This document shows positions 1 to 7,730 of a stretch of DNA of 63,307 bases, piece after piece (position 1 is the first letter of the stretch; every line of letters begins with the position of its first letter). The position numbers and the translations under genes are program-made. The notes below the pieces were generated by a model. It was not told the DNA's origin. It searched no databases and was given only the letters and a program-made list of their open reading frames with translations. Origin of the DNA: Methylococcaceae bacterium (GTDB taxonomy: Bacteria; Pseudomonadota; Gammaproteobacteria; Methylococcales; Methylomonadaceae); assembly GCA_005772825.1 (NCBI GenBank), contig SXIP01000183.1:1-63307 (forward strand), read 5' to 3'.

Positions 1-579
1 AGGGCGGCGGGCATCCACTTGATTCTCGCCACGCAGCGTCCGTCGGTTGACGTCTTGACCGGCCTGATTAAAGCCAACGTGCCGACGCGTATTTCCTTCC
101 AGGTTTCGTCACGCATCGATTCTCGCACCATCCTCGACCAGGGCGGTGCGGAAACCCTATTAGGCAACGGGGACATGCTGTTCTTGCCGTCGGGCACCAG
201 CATTCCCATCCGCGCTCATGGCGCGTTCGTTGACGACCATGAAGTGCATCGCGTCGTTGAATTTTTAAAACAGACGGCACCTGCCAATTATCTGCCCGAT
301 ATTACCCAGGAAATTGCAGATGCCGGCGACAGCTATTCGATGGGCGGTGGTGGTGGCGGAATCGGAGGGGATTCAGAAACCGATGCCTTATATGATGAAG
401 CGGTACAGTTTGTAACCGAAACGCGTAAAGCGTCCATATCAAGTGTACAGCGGCGATTTAAAGTCGGTTATAACCGTGCCGCCACCATGATTGAAGATAT
501 GGAAGCGGCCGGTGTTGTCAGTGCGGCGGAGTCCAACGGCTCACGCGTTGTGCTTGCGCCGCCGCCGGTTAAGGATTAG
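1..579 (+). CDS. ftsK: DNA translocase FtsK, C-terminal part (5' end outside window)
   Basis: This is the end of the septal DNA translocase that pumps chromosome ends across the closing division septum and activates XerCD at dif. The frame is open from base 1, so the N-terminal membrane part and most of the RecA-like motor lie upstream. The visible start, [18 protein letters not shown], is the end of the FtsK motor domain; [18 protein letters not shown] and [14 protein letters not shown] are typical of the family. A glycine-rich linker near residues 115-125 leads into the winged-helix gamma domain ([17 protein letters not shown]), which reads KOPS sequences. The stop is at 577-579. The following 133 bp hold no recognisable gene or clear terminator. 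Identification is firm. Confidence 0.96.
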   Translation, partial: RAAGIHLILATQRPSVDVLTGLIKANVPTRISFQVSSRIDSRTILDQGGAETLLGNGDMLFLPSGTSIPIRAHGAFVDDHEVHRVVEFLKQTAPANYLPDITQEIADAGDSYSMGGGGGGIGGDSETDALYDEAVQFVTETRKASISSVQRRFKVGYNRAATMIEDMEAAGVVSAAESNGSRVVLAPPPVKD

Positions 580-712
580 AGACCGACGGATTGATCGAGC
601 GGTCAAACGGCACATTCGCGAATTATTGCCTGTGTAGTTTTTTTGGCATTAACTAATGATACTGATATACGGTGGACAGTTCTGCATTTTGTCCTGCTTT
701 TAAGAGCACACT

Positions 713-1399
713 GTGACATCTATTCAAATTATTGCTGACGACCGCGAAAACCAATCCCCAGTCATCGAAGCGCTTAGAAGCCAAAACGGAGCCGAGGTCA
801 CGGTGAGGCGCTTGGCCTTGGGCGATTACCTGTTGGACGAACGACTGTTGTTCGAACGCAAAACCCTACGCGATTTCGCCGTTTCCCTCAAGGATGGGCG
901 TTTGTTTGAGCAAGGCGTCCGCCTTGCCGCTTCGCCGTTGCACAGGGCAATAATCCTGGAAGGACGCACATGCGATCTGGCCGAGAGCGGCATGCGGCGC
1001 GAGGCTCTGCAAGGCGCGCTGATTAGTCTCACACTTTTTCTAGGCATTCCTTTACTACGTTCCGCCGACGCCGAGGAAAGTGCAAGGCTGATGCTCTACG
1101 CGGCCCGTCAGTTCGATCACATAGTACGGCAGATGCCGCCCCGGTTGTTCAAAGGCAAGCGCCCCAAGGGTAAACGCAAAACCCAACTGCGAATACTGCA
1201 ATCACTCCCTGGGATAGGACCAGGCGTAGCTCATAATCTGTTGGAACAATTCGGCAGTGTTGAAGCCGTCCTCGCCGCCGACGAGCAAGCCTTGTTAGGC
1301 GTTGCAGGCATAGGCCTTGGGCGGGCAAAATCCATCCGCTGGGCTGTCGGCGAACAATTGGCGTCTTATGGGAACAAAGAGGTCGACATTTGGGAATAA
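713..1399 (+). CDS. ERCC4-domain nuclease with helix-hairpin-helix tail
   Basis: A 228-residue protein with the fold order of XPF/Mus81-type structure-specific nucleases. The N-terminal ERCC4 domain (about residues 5-130) carries DDRE, GDYLL and the metal-binding signature ERKTLRDF followed by the KDGRLFEQ helix. The C-terminal part (about 155-220) has two helix-hairpin-helix motifs, LPGIGPGVAHNLLEQFG and VAGIGLGRAKSI, for contacting the DNA backbone. It probably cuts branched or flapped DNA in repair; the substrate cannot be deduced. The start is GTG at 713, the only codon that keeps the first beta strand (IQIIADDRE); no strong Shine-Dalgarno precedes it. It appears monocistronic and is followed at once by a palindromic repeat. 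Confidence 0.85.
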   Translation: MTSIQIIADDRENQSPVIEALRSQNGAEVTVRRLALGDYLLDERLLFERKTLRDFAVSLKDGRLFEQGVRLAASPLHRAIILEGRTCDLAESGMRREALQGALISLTLFLGIPLLRSADAEESARLMLYAARQFDHIVRQMPPRLFKGKRPKGKRKTQLRILQSLPGIGPGVAHNLLEQFGSVEAVLAADEQALLGVAGIGLGRAKSIRWAVGEQLASYGNKEVDIWE

Positions 1400-1401
1400 T
1401 T

Positions 1402-1464
1402 GGGGGTCAAGTACGAATTAAGTACGATCATGGCTGCTTCTTTTTTAATTTGTACGTGACCCCA
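1402..1464. repeat. REP-like imperfect palindrome
   Basis: Two 17-base arms face each other: 1403-1419 begins ggggtcaagtac and 1447-1463 ends gtacgtgacccc. They match at 15 of 17 positions, separated by a 27-base loop. The element begins three bases after the nuclease stop codon and ends where the sulfotransferase homology begins. Short palindromes with ggggtca ends resemble those mobilised by REP-associated tyrosine transposases, although no such transposase gene is in the window. No second copy was noticed here. It could also act as a bidirectional terminator, but it lacks a proper T-run after the right arm. Confidence 0.6.
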
Positions 1465-2185
1465 CTTATCACGTTGCGGTTCCACTCTGATTGCCCAAAT
1501 TTTAGCTTCACTTCAGCAATTCGTTGTTTTCTCAGAACCTGCTATTCTTGAAAAGGTGCTGCGAAGTACATATTCACCTGTCAGTGTGTCAAACAAGCAA
1601 AAACATGGGTTGTTAGAAAATATCATTCAAGCTTTCTTAGGTTATAAAGCGGTCGAGAAAGAAGTTTTTGTTAAATTCTCCGCACGCGCAATCCTTGACT
1701 ATCAATTAATCACACAGGTATTTCCATCTGTGCGCTGCATATTAGTTTATAGGGAGCCAGTTGAAGTTCTTGTTTCTCTAATTGGAACCCAGACAGATCG
1801 ATTGCCGCCGGGCCTGGCAAAAGCAAGCTTGTTAAATGATGATTTTCAAACAATAAGCAGGATGCGGCCAGCGGAATTCTGGGCGCGGGTCGTGGCTAAT
1901 CAGTGCGCTGCTGCAGTCGAAATGTGCAGCTGTTCGCAACCACTTCTTGTTAACTATAGCCAACTACCGGAGATAGTATGGACAGATCTAATGAACTTTT
2001 TCGGCGTTGCACTTTCTCCCGGAGATATGGAGCGGATGCAGCAAGTATGCCTTCGGAACTCTAAAGAGCCGCACAAGCCCTTCAGCAATGACACAGTAAA
2101 TAAACGTGGTGCTGCAACAAGTGAGATTCATGAGCTTGTCGACCACTTTGTATTACCCTACTATAACTATTCGTATGGCAGGTGA
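1460..2185 (+). pseudogene. Sulfotransferase-family gene lacking its start (5' truncated)
   Basis: The reading frame from 1460 gives PHLSRCGSTLIAQILASL, the 5'-phosphosulfate-binding loop that opens many sulfotransferases, and then VVFSEPAILEKVL. Further on come YREPVEVLVSLI, the 3'-phosphate-binding region, and near the end VNKRGAA, resembling the PAPS-binding RKG loop. An in-frame stop sits at 1457-1459 and there is no ATG, GTG or TTG before GTG 1556, which would remove the whole PAPS loop. The head of the gene is therefore missing, exactly where the palindromic repeat ends. A shortened protein from GTG 1556 (209 residues) is possible but unlikely to be an active transferase. The substrate is unknown. 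The gene is more AT-rich than its neighbours, in line with acquired DNA. Confidence 0.65.
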
Positions 2186-2255
2186 AACTACACGGATGTA
2201 ATTTCATCTGGCCTTCAGTAAAATATTTTGTTGCCCATCGAGATACTGAAATGTC

Positions 2256-2327
2256 GAGCAACGTAAAGCTGTTGCCCGACCCGGCTATAGCGTTATTGGT
2301 TCAATGAAGCCCGGCTTTACGTTAGGC
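2256..2327 (+). other. attC-like recombination site (candidate)
   Basis: Two perfectly complementary 10-base segments, aacgtaaagc at 2260-2269 and gctttacgtt at 2314-2323, bracket a partly self-complementary middle containing cgacccggct and agcccgg. The right end runs directly into gttaggc (2321-2327), the classical R' core of integron attC sites. The left end gagcaac (2256-2262) is a plausible though imperfect R''. The length of 72 bp is within the attC range. A start codon follows 20 bases after the core, as in gene cassettes. No integrase gene and no second attC were seen, so this may be an isolated relic or an ordinary hairpin. Confidence 0.42.
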
Positions 2328-2347
2328 TATTCTGGAGATTATTAGCA

Positions 2348-2824
2348 ATGCGATCCAAACTTATCACCCTAATTTTTGCTTTATTGACTCAAGCGGTATT
2401 CGCTGACAACGTTTATCAAACTTACCACAATCCAAGATTCAGTTATTCAATAACTTATCCAAAAAATATTTTTTATCCTCAAGGTGAATCGGATAATGGA
2501 GACGGACAACAGTTTTTAACCAAAGATGCAGATGCGAGTTTCATTGTGTACGGCTCAAATAACGTTTTCGATGAATCATTAGAAGACCAGTATTTAGATG
2601 AATCTCGAGGCGGAATGGATGACAATCCTAAAAAGGTCGTAACTTATAAGGTGATAAGAAAAAACTGGTTCGTTGTTTCCGGTTATAATTCCGGCAAAGT
2701 TTTCTATCAAAAAACCATCTTGAGTGACAATCAGTTTAAGACGCTATATTTTGAATATGATGAGAGCAAAAAAACTATTTTTGACTCTATTGTGGAACAT
2801 ATTTCAAAGTCATTTAAAGGTTAA
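2348..2824 (+). CDS. Small secreted protein of unknown function
   Basis: A 158-residue protein with a clear Sec signal peptide (MRSKLITLIFALLTQAVFA, cleavage expected before DN). The mature part begins YQTYHNPRFSYSITYPKNIF, a pattern of small periplasmic or extracellular beta-rich proteins; no catalytic motif or cysteine is evident. It is acidic and rich in Asp, Asn, Tyr and Lys, and its DNA is AT-rich compared with the flanking core genes. Ggag at 2333-2336 serves as ribosome binding site, 11 bases before the ATG. Because it starts just behind the attC-like site it may be a captured cassette gene. No function is proposed. Confidence 0.7.
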   Translation: MRSKLITLIFALLTQAVFADNVYQTYHNPRFSYSITYPKNIFYPQGESDNGDGQQFLTKDADASFIVYGSNNVFDESLEDQYLDESRGGMDDNPKKVVTYKVIRKNWFVVSGYNSGKVFYQKTILSDNQFKTLYFEYDESKKTIFDSIVEHISKSFKG

Positions 2825-2838
2825 TTTTACTCCAAGTC

Positions 2839-2967
2839 ATGCAACCCAAAGGGCGTGGTTCTCGTGTCCGTTTTGAATTCAACGGCAGGATTACGGCTTT
2901 CCACCGCCTGCACCCCGCCAAGGAAGCCAAGCCGTATCAAGTCGAGTTCGTAGAAGAGCTAAATTGA
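2839..2967 (+). pseudogene. HicA-type toxin remnant (C-terminal half)
   Basis: A 42-codon frame opens at ATG 2839. It contains GRGSRVRF and FHRLHPAKEAKPYQVEF, the second half of the HicA mRNA-interferase fold found in type II toxin-antitoxin modules. The N-terminal part, including the catalytic histidine of the first strand region, is absent, and no hicB antitoxin follows; the next gene is a dioxygenase. It is best read as the scar of a lost toxin-antitoxin module in this accessory patch. The frame ends 20 bases before the ATG of the dioxygenase. Confidence 0.6.
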
Positions 2968-2987
2968 TATTTTCCCTGAGGAAACAA

Positions 2988-3731
2988 ATGGCTGTCACTA
3001 AAAATGCAATTGAACAGTTTAAGAAGGACGGTTATTTTGTTCTTGAACGAATTATTTCCGAGTCGGATCTTATTGAATTAAACTTTGAATGCCGGAAACA
3101 ATTGGATCTACAGATGGCCGATATGGAAAGAGTCGACGCTGATAGGTTAGGCTTATCCCACAAGAAAAGCCGCTATTTTCTTCCCTGTCGTCACGAGGAA
3201 AGTCCTATTTTGGCACCGCTAATATTCGGTGATTCATTTATCGAAATCATTAGGTCGGTGCTTGGCAATGAGGCCTATCTATTCCTCGAATTGTTTGTGG
3301 TAAAGTGGTCAGGGAATGGCATGCCTTTTTCCTGGCATCAGGATTCCGGTTATTTGCTAGGCAATCCACATGAGCCTTATGTTACTTTATGGATTGCGCT
3401 TGATGATATGACGGAAGAAAATGGAACGCTCCGCATAATACCTGATAGTCGTATTGAATCCAAGGGTATTGTCGAACATATAAAAGATAAGGAAACCAAT
3501 GATTTAGTCGGTTACCATGGTGATGACCAAGGTATGGCGATCCTTGTTCCCAAGGGAAGTATCATTGTGCTGTCCAGCACAACGTTTCATTGCAGCGGCC
3601 CTAATCTTACCGACAATCCGCGCAACGCATTCCTGGTTTCATATTCGCCCAAACCAATTACCGATAGAAATGGAAGATTATGGAATCTAGCTGTTCCGGT
3701 TATTAAGAATGGGGAAAAAGCGTCGTCTTGA
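2988..3731 (+). CDS. PhyH-family Fe(II)/2-oxoglutarate dioxygenase
   Basis: A 247-residue member of the phytanoyl-CoA dioxygenase superfamily, a double-stranded beta-helix oxygenase using iron and 2-oxoglutarate. The proximal metal ligands are in the HQD of FSWHQDSGYLLG (about residue 115). The distal histidine is in STTFHCSGPNLTDNPR (about residue 200), where the following Arg would hold 2-oxoglutarate. The start is ATG 2988 with tgagga at 2977-2982; an upstream TTG at 2964 would overlap the HicA remnant and is not needed. The substrate cannot be told: members hydroxylate fatty acyl-CoAs, amino acids and natural products. It is 1 kb from the polyketide genes but on the opposite strand to the nearest of them, so a role there is only possible. 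Confidence 0.82.
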   Translation: MAVTKNAIEQFKKDGYFVLERIISESDLIELNFECRKQLDLQMADMERVDADRLGLSHKKSRYFLPCRHEESPILAPLIFGDSFIEIIRSVLGNEAYLFLELFVVKWSGNGMPFSWHQDSGYLLGNPHEPYVTLWIALDDMTEENGTLRIIPDSRIESKGIVEHIKDKETNDLVGYHGDDQGMAILVPKGSIIVLSSTTFHCSGPNLTDNPRNAFLVSYSPKPITDRNGRLWNLAVPVIKNGEKASS

Positions 3732-3773
3732 GTAATTGAAAATGGATCAAAGACTACAATATTCAAGCTTGCT

Positions 3774-4310
3774 ATGAACAGCTACAACAATTACAGCAAA
3801 ATTCCTGAGGCCGTAAGGCAATTTTCAGCCCGACCGTTGAGATCATCGGTGCAGCATCTTCGGTTTCTCTTAGCCATCTCAACAGTGTCGCTGGCGCTCG
3901 GAGCTTGCGCCACGGCGCTACCCTCGCAAACCCTCGCCCCTTTCAGCACGGACGGTTGCAGTAATTTCCCGGACCGCGTGTTGATCACCCGCAAAGATTG
4001 GTGCCACTGCTGCGTCGTACACGATCTCGCTTATTGGCGTGGCGGCACTGCTCGGGAGCGCACTACAGCCGATGAGCAACTTCGCACTTGCGTGGCTAAC
4101 ACCACCGGTGACACTGCTCTGGGAGAGCTCATGTACGCCGGCGTTCGCGCCGGCGGTGGCCCGTACTTTTATACAAATTATCGCTGGGGCTACGGCTGGC
4201 CGTTCGGTCGTGGCTATGCGCCACTTTCAGAAGCGGAGCGGGTGTCCGTGTCGAAGCAGGAGGCCCTTTACCGAATGGGCAATCCAAACCTGACTTGTCC
4301 CACTCGGTAG
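3774..4310 (+). CDS. Phospholipase A2-like lipoprotein
   Basis: A 178-residue protein with an N-terminal hydrophobic stretch ending in the lipobox LGAC (Cys45), so probably an outer-membrane or periplasmic lipoprotein. The core FSTDGCSNFPDR followed by WCHCCVVHDLAYW resembles the CCxxHD active site of secreted phospholipases A2, with His83-Asp84 as the putative catalytic pair and several cysteines for disulfides. The C-terminal part is rich in Gly, Tyr and Trp (YFYTNYRWGYGWPFGRGY). Hydrolysis of phospholipid sn-2 esters is the family activity; the real substrate here is unknown. It starts 42 bp after the dioxygenase and may be read with it. The long hydrophilic head before the signal region is unusual. 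Confidence 0.68.
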   Translation: MNSYNNYSKIPEAVRQFSARPLRSSVQHLRFLLAISTVSLALGACATALPSQTLAPFSTDGCSNFPDRVLITRKDWCHCCVVHDLAYWRGGTARERTTADEQLRTCVANTTGDTALGELMYAGVRAGGGPYFYTNYRWGYGWPFGRGYAPLSEAERVSVSKQEALYRMGNPNLTCPTR

Positions 4311-4445
4311 GTGCTCATGCAGTACGGGCGCGCTAAACCTTCATTCGAAGCGATCCCCAACGGCTTCGCACCTGATGGGCGTGTTGTCAGCGTCTTAACC
4401 TGGAAATCCAGAATCTTGCCGATAGGAAAATAAAGGAGCATGCCG

Positions 4446-4745
4446 ATGGCGGGTTGGACAGACTGGATTCAGTTTGCGCTGTTTGGCTTCATGTGGCTGT
4501 TGATTGCCGCCAATAACATAACTCATCTGATCGATGCGCGCAGGCACGGCGGAGAAACCTCGCTTACCCTGTTTTTAGGCGGCGTTTTTGGAGTCGCCGC
4601 GGCAATAAGCTGTCCAATCGAGGGTGCATGGATGTGGTTCTGGCTTCCTGCGCTTGTCGATCCGGGTAGTATTCCAGCGATTTTTCATATTCTGCGCGCC
4701 CGCTTTAACAACAAGAAATCCGGAAAGAATTCCAATTCCACTTGA
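4446..4745 (+). CDS. Small inner-membrane protein, unknown function
   Basis: A 99-residue protein with two or three hydrophobic segments (about residues 6-24, 40-56 and 60-75) and a basic hydrophilic tail ending in Lys, Ser and Asn. Between the first two segments lies a short charged loop, HLIDARRHGGE. Aggag at 4434-4438 sits seven bases before ATG 4446; ATG 4440 is in frame but too close to it, so 4446 is preferred. No known family was recognised. It is convergent with the phosphopantetheinyl transferase that follows, with 25 bp between the stop codons. Confidence 0.6.
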   Translation: MAGWTDWIQFALFGFMWLLIAANNITHLIDARRHGGETSLTLFLGGVFGVAAAISCPIEGAWMWFWLPALVDPGSIPAIFHILRARFNNKKSGKNSNST

Positions 4746-4770
4746 TAATTAAACATGCAAAAAATGAAAA

Positions 4771-5532
4771 TCAACCCGCATTGATTTGCAGGGGTTGCCC
4801 ACTCTGAAACGGTACAACCTTGTTCATTAATAGTTGAAATTTCATTTGGGTTTCCGATTTAATGCTAACAGCGGCAATATGATGTTCAGAAGGGGTGAGT
4901 TGCCAAAATTGCCAATGCTGCGGGTTATCTTGCAGGCACGGTTCAAAGGCGATTTCCACGCGCCGGTTTTCTCTGATTATGAAACTGAATTGGTCCAAAG
5001 GCAGCGACAGTCCCATGCCTTTCGCTTTAATGTACGCTTCTTTGAGTGTCCAGTATTCTAAAAAACGTTGTGGTTGTTGGTATTCGGGTAATTGATTCAG
5101 TGCGTGGATTTCCTGTTTTGAGAAACAGTGCTCGGCGATACTGAGGGGATGTTTTTTCTGTATATTCTCGCAATCCACGCCAATATCGTTGTTCAGGACA
5201 ATGGCGCAGATAATCAGCCCGTCGGTATGAGAGAGGTTAAAACGGATTGGCTGATCGATAAAACCTTTCTTAATTTCAGGTTTGCCGTACTCATTGACGC
5301 TAAAGCGCCAGTCTTTGGGGTCTATATCAACATAGTGCGACAGCGTTGAACGAATCAGCGCACGAGTAACCAGGTATTGATGGCGGTGCTTGGCAAAATA
5401 AAACCGCTGCCAGCGATTTTTTTCGTCTTCGTTAAGGAGACGCTCGTAGCTTAAGAGTAGTTGTTCATCAGTAATTTCATCGGGAAAGGCGAGTGAAAGG
5501 TGGATGGTGCCTGAAGATAATTCCAAAACCAT
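4771..5532 (-). CDS. 4'-phosphopantetheinyl transferase, Sfp type
   Basis: This enzyme moves 4'-phosphopantetheine from coenzyme A onto the serine of carrier proteins, turning apo-ACPs into active holo-ACPs. Two signatures are visible: NDIGVDCENI, with metal-binding acidic residues, and WTLKEAYIKAKGMGLSL. FNLSHTDGLIICAI precedes them, as in Sfp/Gsp enzymes that accept many carriers. Length (253 residues) is normal. The start is ATG 5532; a TTG two codons earlier is possible. It lies 82 bp downstream of two acyltransferase genes on the same strand, so it is the expected activator of the ACPs in the polyketide synthases of this window. Confidence 0.92.
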   Translation of the reverse strand: MVLELSSGTIHLSLAFPDEITDEQLLLSYERLLNEDEKNRWQRFYFAKHRHQYLVTRALIRSTLSHYVDIDPKDWRFSVNEYGKPEIKKGFIDQPIRFNLSHTDGLIICAIVLNNDIGVDCENIQKKHPLSIAEHCFSKQEIHALNQLPEYQQPQRFLEYWTLKEAYIKAKGMGLSLPLDQFSFIIRENRRVEIAFEPCLQDNPQHWQFWQLTPSEHHIAAVSIKSETQMKFQLLMNKVVPFQSGQPLQINAG

Positions 5533-5620
5533 GGGCAAAGAGCTGGATGTGAGGTTGGATTTCTAGTGAATGCTGGCTAAAAGTTGCACACCGAGTATGT
5601 TAGAGTTTACAGGATTACTG

Positions 5621-6481
5621 CTATGTTCTTAATGGATGCTGTTTTATTTCTTCGATCATGCGAAGCAACAGGTTTCGCGAGCCTAGTTCTACGAATTGCG
5701 GGTTGTCTTCCTGCAATAGGTATTGGATGCTTTCAGTCCAGCGAACACCATGATCGAGTTGCTGGACCAGGTTGTTGGCGATTTCATTGTCGCGGTACGG
5801 CAAGGCCGTGAAATTGGAAAGCACTGGAACCATAAGCGGAGAAAACCTAAAGTCGGCGATGAAAGCGGCAAATGCACTTTTCATGGTCGCCATATAGCGT
5901 GAATGAAAAGCCGTATTGACATTAAGGGGAACGGCGCGGTGACCGTAACGTTCAAAAATGGTTGCCAAATATTGCAAGTCGTCTACCGGGCCGGACAATA
6001 CCGTTTGTAACGGTGTGTTTAAGTTGGCGATATCAACGCTTTCGATGTTTGCTTCTTTGAAAATCGCGTCAATTTCCGCACGGGTTGAACCGATGACAGC
6101 CATCATGCCGCCGCCTTGGGTTGCCGCCATCAGTTCTCCCCGCTTTTGGGTCAAGCGCAATCCATCGGCAAAACTAAAGGCCTCGGCGATGAACAAAGCG
6201 CAGTATTCACCAAGGCTGTGCCCGGCAACGAAATCCGGTTCACGCCCCAGGATGTCGCGTTGTCGTAGGTAGTTCAAAACGCTGACGGTATATAACGCCG
6301 GTTGGGTATAGGCGGTATTGGAAAGCTTGTTGTCGGGATCATGCAAGCACAAGCTACGTAACGAATAGCCGAGAATGGATTCGGCTTCATCGACCAGCGT
6401 TGGATAGGCTTCGAAAAGATCGGCGCCCATGCCGCGTTCTTGGGCGCCTTGTCCGGGCGCCAGAAATATCAGGGTCATCAT
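5621..6481 (-). CDS. Free-standing acyltransferase (trans-AT), malonyl type
   Basis: A 286-residue FabD-like acyltransferase that would load malonyl units from malonyl-CoA onto carrier domains of synthases lacking their own AT. It opens with the family signature APGQGAQERGMG. The nucleophile elbow is GHSLGEYCAL (serine about residue 90), the carboxylate-binding arginine is in QKRGELM, and the catalytic histidine is in NTAFHSRYM. Its ATG overlaps the stop of the upstream acyltransferase as ATGA (6478-6481), so the two are translationally coupled. Neither PKS protein here has an AT domain. With its arginine intact this is the better candidate for the malonyl loader. Confidence 0.9.
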   Translation of the reverse strand: MMTLIFLAPGQGAQERGMGADLFEAYPTLVDEAESILGYSLRSLCLHDPDNKLSNTAYTQPALYTVSVLNYLRQRDILGREPDFVAGHSLGEYCALFIAEAFSFADGLRLTQKRGELMAATQGGGMMAVIGSTRAEIDAIFKEANIESVDIANLNTPLQTVLSGPVDDLQYLATIFERYGHRAVPLNVNTAFHSRYMATMKSAFAAFIADFRFSPLMVPVLSNFTALPYRDNEIANNLVQQLDHGVRWTESIQYLLQEDNPQFVELGSRNLLLRMIEEIKQHPLRT

Positions 6482-7431
6482 TTTTGCTGCCTCAGGGCGG
6501 TTTCAATTTGGGTCATGGTTTCGAGATTTCGGCCAAACCGGTTCATGGCGGTAAAGGTTGGCACGGAGTTGCCGAGTGTTTGTCGAATAAATGAAGCCAA
6601 TGTGCCGGTTGGGCTGCAATCGATAAAAACTCTCTGCTCGGCGCCCCAAAGATTGATGACCAAATCCCGAAATCGGAGAACGCCACGGGCCACTTGCCAG
6701 AAATAATGGGCATCATAACTGTTGATTCGGGCGGCATACAAGCTCGAGTAAACCGGCAGCGACGGCTTTTGAAACGCGGCCCGATAGCCCTGGATGGCGT
6801 AACCCGATTCCGCTGCGTCCAGTAATGAGCTATGAAAGCCGAAGTGGACGGGTAGCCGCGCCCAGCTGACATCCCGCTGGTTCAATTCATTGGTTAAAAG
6901 GTCAATGTCCGTTAACGAAGCGGTAACAACAAAATGCTGGGGCGAGTTGATGCAGGCAATTTCGCAAAGCCGGCTAAGCGTCTGCGATTCCAGAATCAGG
7001 GCCGGAGAGCTGAGAATGGCGATCATGGCGGCTTTGGGGGCGGTTTGTTTGACATGGCGGGATTGCGCCTGGATCATCCGCATGGCCTGTTCCAGTCCAA
7101 GTCCGCCTGAAATGATTGCTGCGGTCAATTCTCCCAAACTATAGCCTGCCAATGCATCAGGCCAAATGCCTCGGGCATTGAGGGATCTAACGGTAGCATA
7201 GCCTTGAGCCAAGAGTGCCAAATTGGTTTCTTCCAGGTCATCATAGCCGTCGCTATCGATGGTGGGGCGGCGAAAAACACTTTCTACCAACGAGTATCCG
7301 CCAATATCGCCGACTATTTCCGCGCAGTAGTCGAATGCTTGACGATAAGCACGATCGTTGTAATAGAGTTCGGCCCCCATTTGGTAATACTGCGCGCCCT
7401 GACCGGAAAAAAGAAAAATAACGGAAGACAT
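6478..7431 (-). CDS. Second free-standing acyltransferase homologue (AT or acyl hydrolase)
   Basis: A 317-residue acyltransferase-fold protein beginning FLFSGQGAQYYQMG. The nucleophile elbow is GYSLGE, with Tyr instead of the usual His before the serine. The catalytic histidine is in HFGFHSSLLD, and an arginine is present in QAQSRHV near where the malonate-binding Arg falls. Trans-AT pathways often encode two such proteins, one loading malonate and the other acting as a proofreading acyl hydrolase or loading a different unit; sequence alone does not decide between these. It is the first gene of the minus-strand set AT-AT-PPTase, with aaggtg upstream as ribosome binding site, and is divergent from the tailoring operon. 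Confidence 0.85.
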   Translation of the reverse strand: MSSVIFLFSGQGAQYYQMGAELYYNDRAYRQAFDYCAEIVGDIGGYSLVESVFRRPTIDSDGYDDLEETNLALLAQGYATVRSLNARGIWPDALAGYSLGELTAAIISGGLGLEQAMRMIQAQSRHVKQTAPKAAMIAILSSPALILESQTLSRLCEIACINSPQHFVVTASLTDIDLLTNELNQRDVSWARLPVHFGFHSSLLDAAESGYAIQGYRAAFQKPSLPVYSSLYAARINSYDAHYFWQVARGVLRFRDLVINLWGAEQRVFIDCSPTGTLASFIRQTLGNSVPTFTAMNRFGRNLETMTQIETALRQQK

Positions 7432-7730
7432 GTGGTTGTCACCTTGGCATGTGCTTAAAATTCAGCCGTGCCAGGTGCCTGGCGGACTGATTGGGTTGAA
7501 ATTGGCTTGGTGTTGGATTTTTTTTGCTTTCATTGTAACATTGCCAAGCCTACGATTCCTTATGACAAAAACGGCTGAGGACATGGTCTGTATGGGATTT
7601 TAAGAATCAGTCCGCACACCTTGCCAGAGAGGCCCCTTGGGTGCCTGCCAATTAGTGGGGTGTTTTTATCGGCAGGGATGTTCGTCCTCCTTGAGGTTTT
7701 TCAATCGCCATTTATCAGTCAAAATCATTG
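7432..7730. promoter_or_regulatory. Divergent intergenic region between AT genes and tailoring operon
   Basis: This 299 bp gap must hold the promoters for the minus-strand AT-AT-PPTase genes and the plus-strand operon that begins with the UbiB-like kinase. A 14-base palindrome, gccagg-tg-cctggc at 7470-7483, is a candidate operator close to the minus-strand start. An AT-rich segment with a run of eight T lies near 7520. A second pair, cctgcc and ggcagg, occurs around 7637-7678. No consensus promoter could be assigned with confidence, and no regulator gene is adjacent. Confidence 0.4.
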
